A DNA stretch of 47,700 bases. Source: Phellopilus nigrolimitatus. Lineage: Eukaryota; Basidiomycota; Agaricomycetes; Hymenochaetales; Hymenochaetaceae. Under the pieces are notes generated by a model. That model was not told where the DNA came from. It worked only from the letters and a program-made list of their open reading frames with translations, and did not search any database. The stretch covers positions 1 through 47,700 of the forward strand of contig JAJOHG010000194.1 in assembly GCA_021029095.1 (NCBI GenBank), given 5' to 3'. Both the position numbers and the translations under genes were made by a program. Shown here one piece after another: positions 20,930 through 31,760 of the stretch; within the stretch, counting starts at the first letter, position 1; each line of letters starts with the position of its first letter.

Positions 20930-21940
20930 AATTATTTCACATCGAGCCTGTCGGTGCTGCCATCATCGACCGTCCTTTCCCAGCTTCCATTCTTATTCAT
21001 ACCACCCTCGACGTCGACGAAATCTTGGCCACAAATGAAGAGTTTCTCTCCGTTAGTCAAAGGCTCCGTTGTAACGTAGCGAGATCTGGAGTAAGTATAT
21101 TGTAGATCAAGAGGTATGTACCGCTGTCTGTGCACGCCGCGGGTTCGGCTGCAGGCTGGCGCCTCCTTTGGAAAGATTGAAGTTGAGCACGCACTGGCGT
21201 CCGGAGGTACTCCCTATGCCCGTGCGGTCGTTGTCCGAGTAGGATGACGCCATCTCTCGCTGGTCCTCCCACTGACTGACGTTGTTTGCGCGTGGGCGCG
21301 AGTTCAGCAAGGATAGTACTGCGTTGGAATACAATTTGGGAATCAGCATCGAAAAGCCAATGTGGCAACCTAGTGACTGCACGTCCGACGCGATGAGCAT
21401 GACGGTATACGTATGAAGGCGTTCAAATGAGCCTTACCGTCGCCAAGTAGGTGGTCAGATCTTCGAGAGAGCCTATATGAAGATAATAGAGGTTAAATGT
21501 GGCGTCTGCCGCATCTTGCCCGTACATCAGGTCCGTACTACAAACATAGCGTAGTGAGAAAGTAGCTCTGCACCGTCACTGCAAATTAGATGTCAGAGCT
21601 CAGCAACTGACGAGACCCTGTATGCACCAAAATAGACAACCGTACGGTGGATAAATTTGTTGAGGACGAGGCGGCGTACGCGTCCTGTGAGAATCATGTT
21701 GGCCACGAGAATGCCATTGGCCATTGGTGCCTGCAGGCAAAAAGCAGAAATTGATAATGCGCACGCCGAATTGACGAGAGCACGGGGCACGTGCAGGCAC
21801 TGGCTCTGTCCTGCGGACAGGGCGATGCTGTTCGGCGCGCCGCGCGCGTCGAGGGCGCTCGTGCTGAGAGACCGCACAACTTATTTGCTTGCTTTTCTGT
21901 ATCTACGCGCCCTACGGGCTTATGCACCAAGCCACACATG
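20930..21940 (-). pseudogene. DUF6534-like membrane protein, degenerate or partial
   Basis: The minus strand carries, in order, a piece ANMILTGRVRRLVLNKFIHR (about 21720-21650), then MLIASDVQSLGCHIGFSMLI followed by PKLYSNAVLSLLNSR (about 21400-21300), a Ser/Gln-rich tail, and a possible last exon YVTTEPLTNGEKLFICGQDF ending at about 20933. The KxYxNxxLxxLNxR block after the last hydrophobic segment is the hallmark of the DUF6534 family of multi-helix fungal membrane proteins, and the NKFIHRTV piece matches its preceding loop. The upstream helices expected for the family were not found before 21940, and exon joins are unclear, so it is probably a truncated or decayed copy. Confidence 0.45.
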
Positions 21941-22449
21941 CCATGGGGCCAAATGCATATGATGGGGAAGGTTCACTCTGCCAAATAATGGCCACTGTAT
22001 TCCCGTAGCCTGACAATTTAAAACTTATCACACAGCATCTTTATATATTTATGCTAAGCTACTAATAATGTGTTTACTGAAAAGCAGACTGGGCTAAAAG
22101 ATGTGCTTCAGTCAAAATATTGAATGACGAGAGATTGGGAGCGGCCTGTCAAGAAATAAAGAGCCCCACTGAAAAATTCCATAAATACAAGAGAATCTCT
22201 ATCTACTGTCAATTCATTCAATACCAGATCTTTCTCATCAGAGATAGTTGCGAGTGCCCATCTGTTCTTCCAGGCGGAACTCGATATCAATGTTGAGCTA
22301 ATCTGTGACGGTGCGTTTGGAAACGCATGAGAGCCATACAGTTGGTGTAGCTTCAACTGAAGATTCCTGATGTGTGTGAGGTCTGGAAGGCCATCACTTA
22401 AGAGTGGAGCCCGCAAGAGAAAAGAGTCCACCACAAAGAATATTTGTAC

Positions 22450-23120
22450 CTGGGGATGGCCCTTCAAAGGCTGATGCGTGCAAGTCTTTAATCTGTTTTA
22501 GCATCTCCTTGCGTTTCTTGACTTGGAATTCAAGATTAGCTTTCTGAAAATAACTTCTCTCAGCTCCTTTTCTTCGTGCGTTTCTCATAAAGGTAAGAAT
22601 ACCTTCGTCCTGGCGTTCTTCTCTGCTTCCCTAAGCTCAGTAATCGCCTGGCTTTCGTTGTGTTCGGCCTGCGCCGCCTCGATGTACTCGCGCTCTTCTT
22701 TCTCCAGCTTGCGTTCCAGGCCTTCTTTCCCGCCATGTGTCACTCTGAACAAAAAGCGCCGCGAGCTGCTTCGTTGAAGTTTATCTAGGTCTTTATGTTC
22801 CGATTTCCTATGGAATCAGTACTTGTCAGTCTGCACGATCTAAGTGGCAAGGAGAATGTCATATTTATAATCACCTTTTGTTGATTAGCTTCGACATTCG
22901 CGACTCCCGCACATATATATCCTTCTCCAAGGCCTCTAAAAGGCCAGTTGTATCGTGGAGTTCCGCAGGTGCGTTATCGTAGGTTGCGACGGTCTGGAGA
23001 AGCCTGGCGTGCTAAGATACATTTCTCTGCACGTTAGACGCGTCTCCGTAACCGAGTGGACGACGTGTTTTCAGGACCAACCTCATCTGCAATTTGGGTA
23101 AGATCGACTGCGCCCGCCAT
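22450..23120 (-). CDS. Coiled-coil protein of a basidiomycete family, C-terminally truncated
   Basis: Starts at 23120 (MAGAVDLTQIADE). Exons then read HARLLQTVATYDNAPAEL, KSEHKDLDKLQRSSSRRFLF, EEREYIEAAQAEHNESQAI and KANLEFQVKKRKEMLKQIKD, finishing at the family signature LHASAFEGPSPG (exon end 22450). Introns are GT-AG. Long helical heptads dominate. Proteins ending in an L-Y/H-x-S-x-F-x-GPTP motif after a coiled coil recur in Agaricomycete genomes with no known function. The usual C-terminal half after GPTP is not found: the next possible exon hits a stop in the continuing frame, and the open frame at 22108-22467 is doubtful. The gene may be shortened. Confidence 0.55.
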
Positions 23121-23829
23121 TAGTACGTTTTGATGGCGCAGAAATCTCTAGTCCGCAGAAGTAGACAAGAGCAAAGGCAAACGTCGATGTGTAAAATTGC
23201 TCCAAATTCGTCCTCCAGCGCGAGGTTGTCCGAGTTTTATAGATATTGCGTACTGTAATCGGAACACATACTACGATCGATCATGAAGCAGTTCTTGTAT
23301 TGCACCGCATAGCCTTGATGTGTCGGAAGACCGAGTGCACTGGAATTTGAAACTTGCGTCGCCTCAGCTGAGTTAGGCCACGTGTGTATTCGTCGGAGTT
23401 CGCAAAATGCCGCATAGCCTTCGGCATACATGACGTAAAAGCAAACAAAGGCAGTCCGTCCAGGATGAAGTCCGCACCAAACAAGAAACGCACAAGCTAA
23501 CTGTCCTTTTTATCAACAAAAGCATATTTGAAATTATAATACAAAAACGGCCTTGTTCTCAGATCCAAGGTAAAGGAAGTTTTTACTTTATGTACGCATC
23601 GGTTTAGTTCGCCTCGTCCAACATGATTCAGCATGACCCACGTCGCTGGAAGAGGTGGACACTGCTTCATGTGGCACTTCTGAAGTATTCAAACTTCTAT
23701 CTCCTATTTTGCTGAGTTAGGCACCGCTGTTTATGAATTTATCCTGTGTTTGGAGGTCTAGCTCCCTTCAGGCGACGTCGCTGCGTTCCCGAGAGTTCTC
23801 TGTTAATTCGAAATTGATTGAATAAAATT
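23121..23829. other. Intergenic, no gene seen
   Basis: AT-rich spacer upstream of the coiled-coil gene. Short minus-strand ORFs around 23240-23490 show no family motif. Confidence 0.4.
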
Positions 23830-24219
23830 TCAAAACGCTCGATACAGCAAATGCATTAGTAAGCTCACCGAGAATTTTGCATTCTGACCAGACTTTTCTT
23901 TAGGATCCGAGTCACCTGCTGACGAATCCTGTTTCGGAGTCGAACGAGCAGGTTTAGATGAGCTCGCGCTCAGAGGCTCCAAGCCCCTGCGGACTTGCGT
24001 GGAAGAGACTGGTGAGTCCTTCGACACTTGAGAATCCAGCTGACTTGGATCTCTCATAAGACGGGATCGTCGAATAGGAGTACCTGAGCTATTGACGTCC
24101 TTTCGAAGAACTTGCTCTAGTCTGAGTTTGCTCGGTGGATTCGTAGGAGACCCAGGGTCTATAACACTCTCTTTAGTTCCTCTTATCACGTACTGTGACG
24201 TCAAGCCGGAGAAACGCAC
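23830..24219 (-). other. Possible 3' exon, Ser/Lys-rich
   Basis: Open minus-strand frame with a disordered, charged composition (SSGTPIRRSRLMRDPSQLD, SSKPARSTPKQDSSAGDSD) directly downstream of the GDVGY-family gene. It may be its last exon, but no good donor joins the frames (the only candidate near 24266 is weak), so it is listed separately. Confidence 0.3.
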
Positions 24220-24255
24220 CGCCTGGCATCCACAATTTCCCTATTTTCGTCATTT

Positions 24256-25720
24256 CTATCCAGACCTCATTATGAGCAAGATTGTCGTTGTTTTCCCCAA
24301 AAGATTAGATGACAAACCTCCTGATTTCGAAAGATGGTCTTCAACTGCAACATCAAATGAGCGTTCATGATAAAGCTTCTTTTTTAAGTCGTGCATGTCC
24401 CGCGCTTTCTGAAATAAAGTAAATAAAATGCTTAGGAGAAATAGAAACAGAACATACAGATAGAACATGGGAAGTATCATCGTCATGAATTAACGCTATG
24501 TCTGCTTCGGAACTCTTGTTGTACATTGTAAAACAGATGTCGATTATTTGTAAATCGAACAGCACAATGTTCTTTCACTTACTTCGAAAATAAATCCAGA
24601 CAGTATATCGTAGACGTTTGGCTGTTTTAAGCGAAGAATAAGAACGGACTTAGCATCTTCATTTTATAGGCAAATATGAAATCTCTCACTTGCTTTAGTG
24701 GTAACGACAATTCAGCCAACTCCAATTCCGCTTGCTCGTACTCGGAGTTTACACTCGCTTGTCCGTCTGACGGCGGCGGCGGCGGCTCTTTCTCTAGGTC
24801 CTTGGGTGCCGCAGCGCCCTTGATCTTCTTTGGAACACGCCAAAAACGACGATAGATTCTGTAACCGCGAATAAAAATGCACTGATTATAGTTGTCCTTA
24901 GCTTGTCCGGAAGACGGTGAGCCGCCAGTAATCAGCAATGATTCTCGAGACGCAGGAGGAAGAGTTGGAATCGGACCGCAGCGATGCGGGACGTGGACGT
25001 TCGAGGTCCATTCTCCCCACAGCTTGAAGTCTCCGGAGCCGAACGGCGCCTGGCCCACCTCGAAACTAACTGATGCCCCGCGTTCACTTTCATTGAACGT
25101 TGCCATTGCCCATTCCGCGGTCAAGTCGCACCCGGTGACGAGCACGATGTCGTGCAGAACGACGTCGCGATTGTGAACGTCCTTCGCGAACGCACGCCAA
25201 GTGCTATAGTTATCTTTCATGCACTGAGCGAATGCGCGCAGGCTTCTTGCGTCGAAACGGTACGCGTGATTCTTGATGAGCAGCGCAGCACCCTGCTTTC
25301 TGGAGCATGCGAGGGAGATATTCGCTCCTGCCTCTACGGCGGTTCTACAGATCATCAATGATCAAAAAAACGGACTGGAATATTAGATGAGCGAACTTAC
25401 GGTCCAGAAGCACCAATTTTTCCACCTATACGTCGGACACTCGAAGAGCTCATCACGCCCGGCGGTAGTGGAGTCCTGTTGTACTCTTTTCTGTCGTCTG
25501 GGTGGATAGGCTCGAAGTACTCTGGTACCCCAAGTTTGTTGATCGGATCGTGTGCATCATAGCAGATGTTGAACAGTCGATGGAAAACACCATAATGGAC
25601 ATACCCTACATCTCCAATGCGAACTTTATCGTAATCTTGACCAGCAGGATCAGGCTCGTAGAGAGCATGCCCATTACGAAGGGAGAACAGCTGTTCAGAG
25701 TAGACATCGTATTCTGCCAT
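24256..25720 (-). CDS. GDVGY-motif basidiomycete protein family, 3' end uncertain
   Basis: Exons: 25401-25720, 24690-25344, 24583-24648, 24458-24514 and from 24408 down to about 24260. Start MAEYDVYSEQLFSLRNGHAL is preferred over upstream in-frame Met codons because the family usually begins just before this block. Landmarks: VRIGDVGYVHYGVFHRLFN, KLGVPEYFEPI, ISLACSRKQGAALLIKNHA, VLHDIVLVTGCDLTAEWAM, and late in the protein PNVYDILSGFIFE and ADIALIHDDDT. I have seen this pattern in many Agaricomycete hypothetical proteins, often in expanded families, but no function is known to me. There is no transmembrane helix. The HDDD block follows two very short exons, which supports the splice model. 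Confidence 0.65.
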
Positions 25721-25966
25721 CGTCGACGAGTTCAAGCTGGAGCGATTAGCGCGATCATCCATCGCCTCCCACGACTTGATAGGAAGCCAGAAGCAAATCA
25801 AATTGCATAGCCGACCTCACTTATAATTTCGGCATAGAAATGACTTTTAAGCTGAAGATGCAGAGATTCATTGTTGTGGTAACTCAGAGGGCGGATTCGA
25901 GAATCGAGAATCGAGAAAAACGATCGCAGCTAGTGCTTTCGGCAAGCTCGGCATCTCTCTTAAAAA

Positions 25967-26480
25967 TACAGTGGCTCACATAAGTATTATGTAAGTGGCC
26001 TGAACTCGCACTCAGTGCTTCGAGGTTTGTGTGAGTGATGTTTGTTTTATTTCTTTCGAATGTTTTTCCATTCACGTCTTTTCTTTTTGACTCTAGACTT
26101 GTTACCTTCTGTGCTAACTTCTTGGGTCCGGGATCTGTGCTACGATTTACTTCAATGTGCCTGGCTGGCCGGATGTCACGCGCCCGTGGGCAGGCTACTG
26201 ATGTGCGTACGCGATCCCCACATCGACCGCGAGGAGTAAAGGAATGCCGTAGGGCGCGGAAGACGAAAAGGGCGAGAGACGTTGCTGAAAGCAATGCTGC
26301 TGCTGCAGATTAGACTCGCGATTTCGTTCTTCTTTCTCTCGCACTATTTATCGTACCACAGTATACAATACAGTCAACCCTAGGCCCTGAACTTATCGAC
26401 GCCACACAGCATGCAAATACGCCATGGCTAGTCTGGGATGTTTCCTTTTACCTGTCTAGATGGACGTAGGCATAAGACCA
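25967..26480 (+). repeat. Dispersed element A, copy 2
   Basis: Same order and near-identical sequence as 9979-10610: CAGTGGCTCACATAAGTATT at the start, GTGCTAACTTCTTGGGTCC, GCGCCCGTGGGCAG, a single copy of the CATCGACCGC arm, GATTAGACTCGCGAT and CTAGATGGACGTAGGC. It lacks the 33-bp palindrome of copy 1 and ends at about 26480, where inverted duplicated unit 2 begins nearby. Confidence 0.7.
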
Positions 26481-26846
26481 CCGGTGCAGCGCAGCGCTTA
26501 TAAGAGCTGACAATGCGCCTCATAAATTTCAATCTTCACGAGACTCAGTCTATCCTAAAAACGCACTCGCCATGCAAGCGCTCTTCCCTCACCTTGCTTT
26601 CCTCCCAGCTATTGATATCACCTCTCCTGCAGCCGAGGCGTGCCAGAACATAGACACTTGTGTGCACTGCGGGACATTCGACCCTCTCGAATTCTGGTCA
26701 TACATACTCTTCCTCAACCACAATTCGGCGCAGCAGATCCACATATCGACATTGAGTTGGACATTGGATGTGTGGACGTTGTGCAAATGCTGAGGAGCAG
26801 CCGAGTCGTTCGATAATGTAATCCAGCTGTGCTATAACTATCATTC

Positions 26847-26954
26847 ATGGCAGCTGCCCTTTTCATGATGGCAGTACTTCTCAAAGCATGCATAGCTAGG
26901 GAAGCTGTCCCAAACGTTCCCGAGCTGAATATCTCACTTCACACTTGCCTATAG
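26847..26954 (+). other. Short ORF antisense to unit tail, copy 2
   Basis: 35-codon frame reading MAAALFMMAVLLKACIAREA and ending SLHTCL-stop, convergent with alpha copy 2. The equivalent frame in copy 4 (35692-35820) is open and ends LHACL-stop. In copy 1 a 29-bp difference changes the reading end. It may be the last exon of a convergent gene or a conserved accidental frame. Confidence 0.3.
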
Positions 26955-27185
26955 CTATATATACGATTATGTACAGCACATCAGTTTTCTCCTCGTCTGA
27001 GTCGTCTCAATGCAAAGACAACGTTTGGAATAACCTTCTCTGTATGTACATTCGTGAACATGCATAGTAACTAGCGGAGCAGGGATCGCACATGAAGATG
27101 ATAGTATTTTCTGCCTCTTCCGAAACCTAGACAGAATCCCCAGTGCTGATATTTCAAACGCTTCCAAAGACCATATTATGTGTCT

Positions 27186-27629
27186 TCACTTCGTGGTCAA
27201 GAACACATCGTGTGTAATCCGCAATGCTTGAAGCTTAATGACAAATTCAGACACTTGACTTGTCCCATAATCGAGTATTCTTCCTGCATCTCCACCGAAA
27301 CCGAATTTCGCAAGGTATGTGAAAAGCCACTCTTTTTGTGAAGGCATATTAGCAACAGTCATACCATTCAGGTATGAAATGTATTTTAAGATGTCGTCTT
27401 TTCTCTGTGGCTTGTCATAGAGCTGGATGGCACCTCGGAAGTTCAGTCGAGTAATGTCACCTTCAATGTGTTGACCTGTTTTCCATGTCCCCCCTTCAGA
27501 TTCACATGGATAGAGGATGCCTTCGGTATCCGTTTTGACCAGTATCCCCAAAATTTTAACACCTATTTCTGTCCCGGTGTTAAAGATAGCATAGATAGAC
27601 CAAGGTTCAAGTTGTGTTCTAGGCGCCAT
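27186..27629 (-). CDS. Alpha-family protein, copy 2
   Basis: Intronless 147-residue protein starting MAPRTQLEPWSIYAIFN, the closest relative of copy 1. It keeps LGILV, TDTEGILYPCESEG, TWKTGQHI, RGAIQL, QKEWLFTYL, YGTSQVSEFVI and THDVFL. The gene is inverted relative to the other three. The TATA box (minus, about 27755-27760) is 131 nt from the ATG; the extra length comes from a short tandem duplication of CTTGTGGGTGTTT in the leader. The frame is undamaged despite nucleotide divergence from copy 1, which suggests purifying selection or recent duplication. Function unknown. Confidence 0.72.
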   Translation of the reverse strand: MAPRTQLEPWSIYAIFNTGTEIGVKILGILVKTDTEGILYPCESEGGTWKTGQHIEGDITRLNFRGAIQLYDKPQRKDDILKYISYLNGMTVANMPSQKEWLFTYLAKFGFGGDAGRILDYGTSQVSEFVIKLQALRITHDVFLTTK

Positions 27630-27754
27630 TCTGAATATCACAATATCAGTGTTGTAACGACCGAGACTGATATGCTTCTGTACAATTTACCTTATGTTTT
27701 TGTGGGTGTTTCTTGTGGGTGTTTCTGTTCGGAAAACTGGAAGTCCTGTACGAA

Positions 27755-27760
27755 TTTATA
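27755..27760 (-). promoter_or_regulatory. TATA box of alpha copy 2
   Basis: GACGCTATAAATTCGTACAG on the minus strand is the same conserved word as upstream of copies 1 and 3. Confidence 0.7.
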
Positions 27761-28499
27761 GCGTCTTGCTTTTACATTGCAGAATATTGCCATTGTTCGG
27801 CGAGTTAATTAATTTGCATGATAGATATCGCGGAGGGAGGGCCAATTACTCGTTCTGGGTTCGGATATCATATTTCCGACCATTGCAAAGATTTCAATGC
27901 AAAGTAAAAAAAGCGGAATACACGGCCGTGCTACGGGGTAGATAGAATTTGCATCACTTTTGCGGCAAAAGCAAACTAAGTCCGTTTGTACTAGGAGGAA
28001 AGGACGCTAGTTGCAAAGACTAAGACAAGTAGAAAAACAAGCTTCGGTCAATATCGGCAGATTTTTTTCGCACTTTGGAATCAAGGCATTAGTGCAGTTT
28101 TCCATTGCAGACCTACTGGCAAAGTAATCAACGTACAGGATACCGGAGACAATGTTACCTATGCTTCTAAAGGCGACTCGGATCTTGCTCTACTTTCTAC
28201 CCGTTGATGGGTGAACAAAACAAGAGATAGATTGAGAAAGTCGGCCATCGCCCTCTAGTCGTCAGACTTTCGGCTTGGGCTCGGAGAGTCTGTGGGCCTT
28301 TGCATCTCACAGGGCGCGGAGATTCGAGAGCGTCCAAGAGAGGCTCTGTAGGTTTCACAGCGAAGCACAATTATCATTGGGAGCGTTACATACATATACG
28401 TTCACCGAGTGGGATGAGGAAAGAAGGAACAAAACAAGAGACAATGTGAGAGGAGACCGAAATGTAGCTGCCTAGCTGCGCTCGACTCGATGATGACAT

Positions 28500-29440
28500 G
28501 TTTCAGAGCGCGGCTTGTGTACTCGTTGAGGGAAGAAAAAGGTAGTGTTTGTCACTTTCTGGAGCACTAGAGTTTTTCTCTTTTGTAAGTGACTGTATTC
28601 GTATACCATGGTACAATAAACAGCGCGAGAGAAAGAAGAACGGGATCACGAGCCTAATCTGCAGCAGCACCACTGCTTTCAGCAACATCTCTCGTTCTTC
28701 GCTTTCCGCGCCCTCCAGCCTTCCTTTAGCACCTCGCGGTCGATGCGGGATTGCATACATATCCCCACAGCCGTCTGCCCACGGGCGCGTGGCATCCGGC
28801 CTGCCACGCATGTATGGGATGGCGTCCCCTCGCGGCGGTATGCGCGTGGCCGGAGTGTCCTCCTCCGCTTCCGGCGAATTTGCTCCGCAGGCTTGAGGGA
28901 GCGAGGAGGCATTGGCACGGGTGTGTACCGCGCGACCGTCACGGGCTTCATCTTCGCGTTGAGCGAAAGCACATTATGCGCCGTTCGCATTCGGCACCTC
29001 CGCACTCGCCACGCTGAAACATGCTGCCCCCCGCATCTCCGGGGAGGTGCTGCAGAAATGCGTCGGCAGCCTTGCTCGCCTCCTCCCGCGCGAGTGTCAC
29101 GGCGAGCTCATTACGAAGCATCTAAAGGAGCGGGACGGCGCAGGCGCAGTGCGGCGGATTGAGCGCACAGTGCACAGAGGATAAGGCGGCAGTGCCGGAG
29201 TGTGCGTGGCGAGTGCATTATTCTTGGCTGATACACGAACTGACTACGTATATACGATAAAGAAAGGTTGGGAAATGAAAGAAGGAACACACCTTGGCAG
29301 AAGCAGCCACGCTGTGCGTCGCGCTCGCGCCCGGACGAGGACGTGAGGTCCGCAATGGTGGCCTCGAGCGCGTGGACGGCGGCACTCTTCGGTGCGGAAG
29401 GCGTCGACGCCAACGTGCCCTTCCCCCCCCCCCCCCCCCC
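28500..29440 (-). pseudogene. Gamma element, inverted copy (Cys-rich gene remnant)
   Basis: Reverse-complement relative of 32570-33390. On the minus strand it reads a fragment HALEATIADLTSSSGRERDA up to a donor at about 29304, then, after an intron of about 70 nt, CALNPPHCACAVPLL, an in-frame TAG, and MLRNELAVTLAREEASKAA. The CxC and helix pattern is shared with two other copies, so a real ancestral gene is implied, but the in-frame stop and a 20-C homopolymer (about 29426-29445) mark decay. Its other end carries the GATTAGGCTCGTGATCC/CTCGCGCTG sequence shared with element A. Confidence 0.5.
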
Positions 29441-29449
29441 CCCCTTTGT

Positions 29450-30479
29450 TCTTCGCCGGCATAGGCTGCGGCAAGTGCAGTTTTATCCTGTCTGAAGGGA
29501 CGGACAAGTGTGCCCAGGGCGTGCGATGGGCCATGGGCGTGCGGCGAGCGCGAAGGCTGCAAGCTCGTGCACGACCCGGTAGTTGCCGAGACGTAATTTG
29601 TTTAGCAGCGTCCGCAAATGCCGCAGAACGAATTCTTATGTTGGACAACAAGCAAACGCGCACGACCTTTAGGGATGTGAAAAAATCGGTCACCGCGCCC
29701 GCGGTCCTCTCCGAGTCAGTGACTTTTGCAGAGCGAGCTGTTCAATATCTTCGGGAAAGTGCACGGAGGAGGGAAAAGATACAAAGATCACGCGTATTTG
29801 GAGTGAGAAAGGCCGAAATTTGGCCTGTTCATTTTCCTAGCGGATTAGGTTCTCGGTTACATCGTGAGTGCCATAACGTTTTGGATTTTGATATCTCTCC
29901 CTGACTTCGAGTACGACGGCTCTTGGACTTTAGACTCATTGTGTATTGTACCCTCCTTTAGTATATGATTTCCATGATGTTTCTACACCACCCCGGGCGG
30001 CATCTCACTCGACTTCCGCCCTCTAATTTTGCTGTACATCAAGATCAAGATCATTTATATTATAAGAACGCTTCATCCAGTCTTTCCATTGACAACATGG
30101 AACAGGCTCAGGAAAGACAGATGATACGTGCTCTGTCCAAATCGAATGATCGGTATGAAATTCCACGGAACACAACGGGAGAACAGTCATACTTCAGTAA
30201 CTCCTTGCCATTCCCTCCTGGGTCGCATATGTGTTTGCTTATTCGCCGGCATGGGTAACTATCTTTGCATTTGGGATGTTTTCCAAGAGAAGAATTTGAT
30301 TAACAAACGCTTTTGAGGCGACCTTTTTACAGACATCGACGAGAGAAACGAGCACGGATGTCGAGAAGCCCACACCCTTAACTTTCGAGTCGTGGTCTTG
30401 ACAGTCTACGAGAATCAGGTATGTTCGCGACAGTTCCACTTCGATAGATGATTTTGATGAGTACCATGCAGTATTATAT
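29450..30479. other. No supportable gene
   Basis: Contains overlapping frames on both strands. The plus frame 29965-30258 (SSLSIDNMEQAQERQMIRAL) and the minus frame 30239-30541 (TYLILVDCQDHDSKVKG) look mildly coding-like, but neither has a family motif or a clear partner exon. Confidence 0.35.
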
Positions 30480-30740
30480 TCAATATGTACCTTAACTGTG
30501 CTCGGCCCGAAGTCGACAGTGTTGGAATTTCTGCAGTGCATGTTTGTGTTCTGGCTACAGGCGAGGCGATATAATAGCTCGGAGGAAATAAAGGAAAGGG
30601 CGGAGGACTGGTATGGTGAGCGCGCTTCAAGGATAGATTGAGTCTCGCAGAGATTCAGGTCAAAGCGCAGCGCCGCTAGCTAGCGCCTCCATTAATTTCT
30701 TGACTTCTTTGCAAATTACACGACTCACTGAGACACATTA
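30480..30740 (+). repeat. Orphan tail of a fifth duplicated unit
   Basis: Matches the terminal part of the unit (compare 12040-12290): CCGAAGTCGACAGTGTTGG, GGCGAGGCGATA, GGTGAGCGCGCTTCA, AGCGCCTCCATTAATTTCT, ACGACTCACTGAGA. It lies immediately upstream of unit 3 without its own gene, so an earlier tandem neighbour has been mostly deleted. Confidence 0.7.
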
Positions 30741-31185
30741 AAATCTTAGCAAATAGATCAAGATCCGAGTCGCCTCTAGAAACATAGGTAAGATTGTCTC
30801 CGGTATCCTGTACGTTGATTACTTTGCCAGTAGGTCTGCAATGGAAAACTGCATTAATGCCTTGATTCCAAAGTGCGAAAAAATTCTGCCGATATTGACC
30901 GAAGCTTGTTTTTCTACTTGTCTTAGTCTTTGCAACTAGCGTCCTTTCCTCCTAGTACAAACGGACTTAGTTTGCTTCTGCCGCAAAAGTGAAACAAATG
31001 CCATCTATCCCTTAGCGCGGCCGTGCATTCCGCTTTCTTTACTTTGCATTGAAATCTTTGCAATGGTCGGAAATATGATATACGAATCCAGAACGAGTAA
31101 TTGGCCCTCCCTCCGCGATATCTATCATGCAAATCAATTATCTCGCTGCACAATGACAATATTCTGCAATGTAAAAGCAGGGCGC

Positions 31186-31191
31186 TATAAA
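31186..31191 (+). promoter_or_regulatory. TATA box of alpha copy 3
   Basis: GCGCTATAAATTCGTACAGG lies 116 nt before the ATG. A possible 45-nt 5'-UTR intron (GTAAATTG...GTTGCAG, ending near 31280) lies between the TATA box and the start. Confidence 0.7.
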
Positions 31192-31301
31192 TTCGTACAG
31201 GACTTCGAGTCATTAGAACAGAGACACCCACAAAAACATAAGGTAAATTGTACAGACACGTATCAATCTTGGTCGTTGCAGCTCTGAATGTGATACTTAG
31301 A

Positions 31302-31760
31302 ATGGCATCTCAAAAAACGTTCGAGCCTTTGTCTGTCTATGCTGTCTTCGGGATCACGACATTGAGAGGTGTTATAACAGAAGCGATATTGGTCGCATTG
31401 GGAACCAAAGGCATCCTCTACCCATGTGCATCTGAAGAACCGGGGACATACAGAACAGGTGAAAACTTTCACGGTTACCTTGTGAATGTGCAATTCGAAA
31501 GTGCCATCCAGCTCAATAGATGGCCACTGACAGAAAAACACATCGAGCATATCAGTACAGGCCTGAATCTTATGGATGACACTGGTGTGCGCTCAGAAAA
31601 GGAGTGGCTCACCAAATGCCTCCAACAAGATGGAATCGGCCTTAAAGAAGAAGAAGCTGAAAAAATATTCGAATATGGTACAGGTGAAAAGAATGGAGTT
31701 ATCATTACGGTTGAAAGATTGTTGAAGACACATGATGTGTTTTTGTCGCCGGGGGCTTAA
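31302..31760 (+). CDS. Alpha-family protein, copy 3
   Basis: Intronless 152-residue protein from MASQKTFEPLSVYAVFG to LSPGA-stop. It is diverged from copies 1 and 2 but aligned throughout: AILVALGTKGILYPCASE, TYRTGENF, SAIQLN, SEKEWLTKCL, an acidic insert (GLKEEEAEKI), FEYGTGEKNGVIITV and THDVFL. The start at 31302 matches the start of copy 4 (MASQK). The upstream frame is open back to 31248 but is not conserved. No signal peptide, transmembrane segment or known motif. The intact frame in a clearly divergent copy supports function. Confidence 0.72.
   Translation: MASQKTFEPLSVYAVFGITTLRGVITEAILVALGTKGILYPCASEEPGTYRTGENFHGYLVNVQFESAIQLNRWPLTEKHIEHISTGLNLMDDTGVRSEKEWLTKCLQQDGIGLKEEEAEKIFEYGTGEKNGVIITVERLLKTHDVFLSPGA

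Larger units (their letters stand above)
26560..28190 (-). repeat. Duplicated unit, copy 2 (inverted)
   Basis: Reverse-complement copy of the unit. It carries GATCCGAGTCGCC and GATATTGACCGAAGCTTG at its high-coordinate end, then alpha copy 2, then the conserved tail running down to about 26560 (TCTATGTTCTGGC, GGAAAGCAAGG). Relative to copies 1 and 3, the tail lacks a 29-bp stretch near 26897. Confidence 0.8.

Noticed and set aside
26572..26793. 73-residue ORF starting MQALFPHLAFL with a TATA word at about 26497
   Set aside because: The DNA is the inverted tail of duplicated unit 2 and the frame is broken in the corresponding tails of copies 1 and 4.
29392..29904. ORF with a poly-Pro stretch
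   Set aside because: The Pro run is a C homopolymer and the rest lacks motif or conservation.
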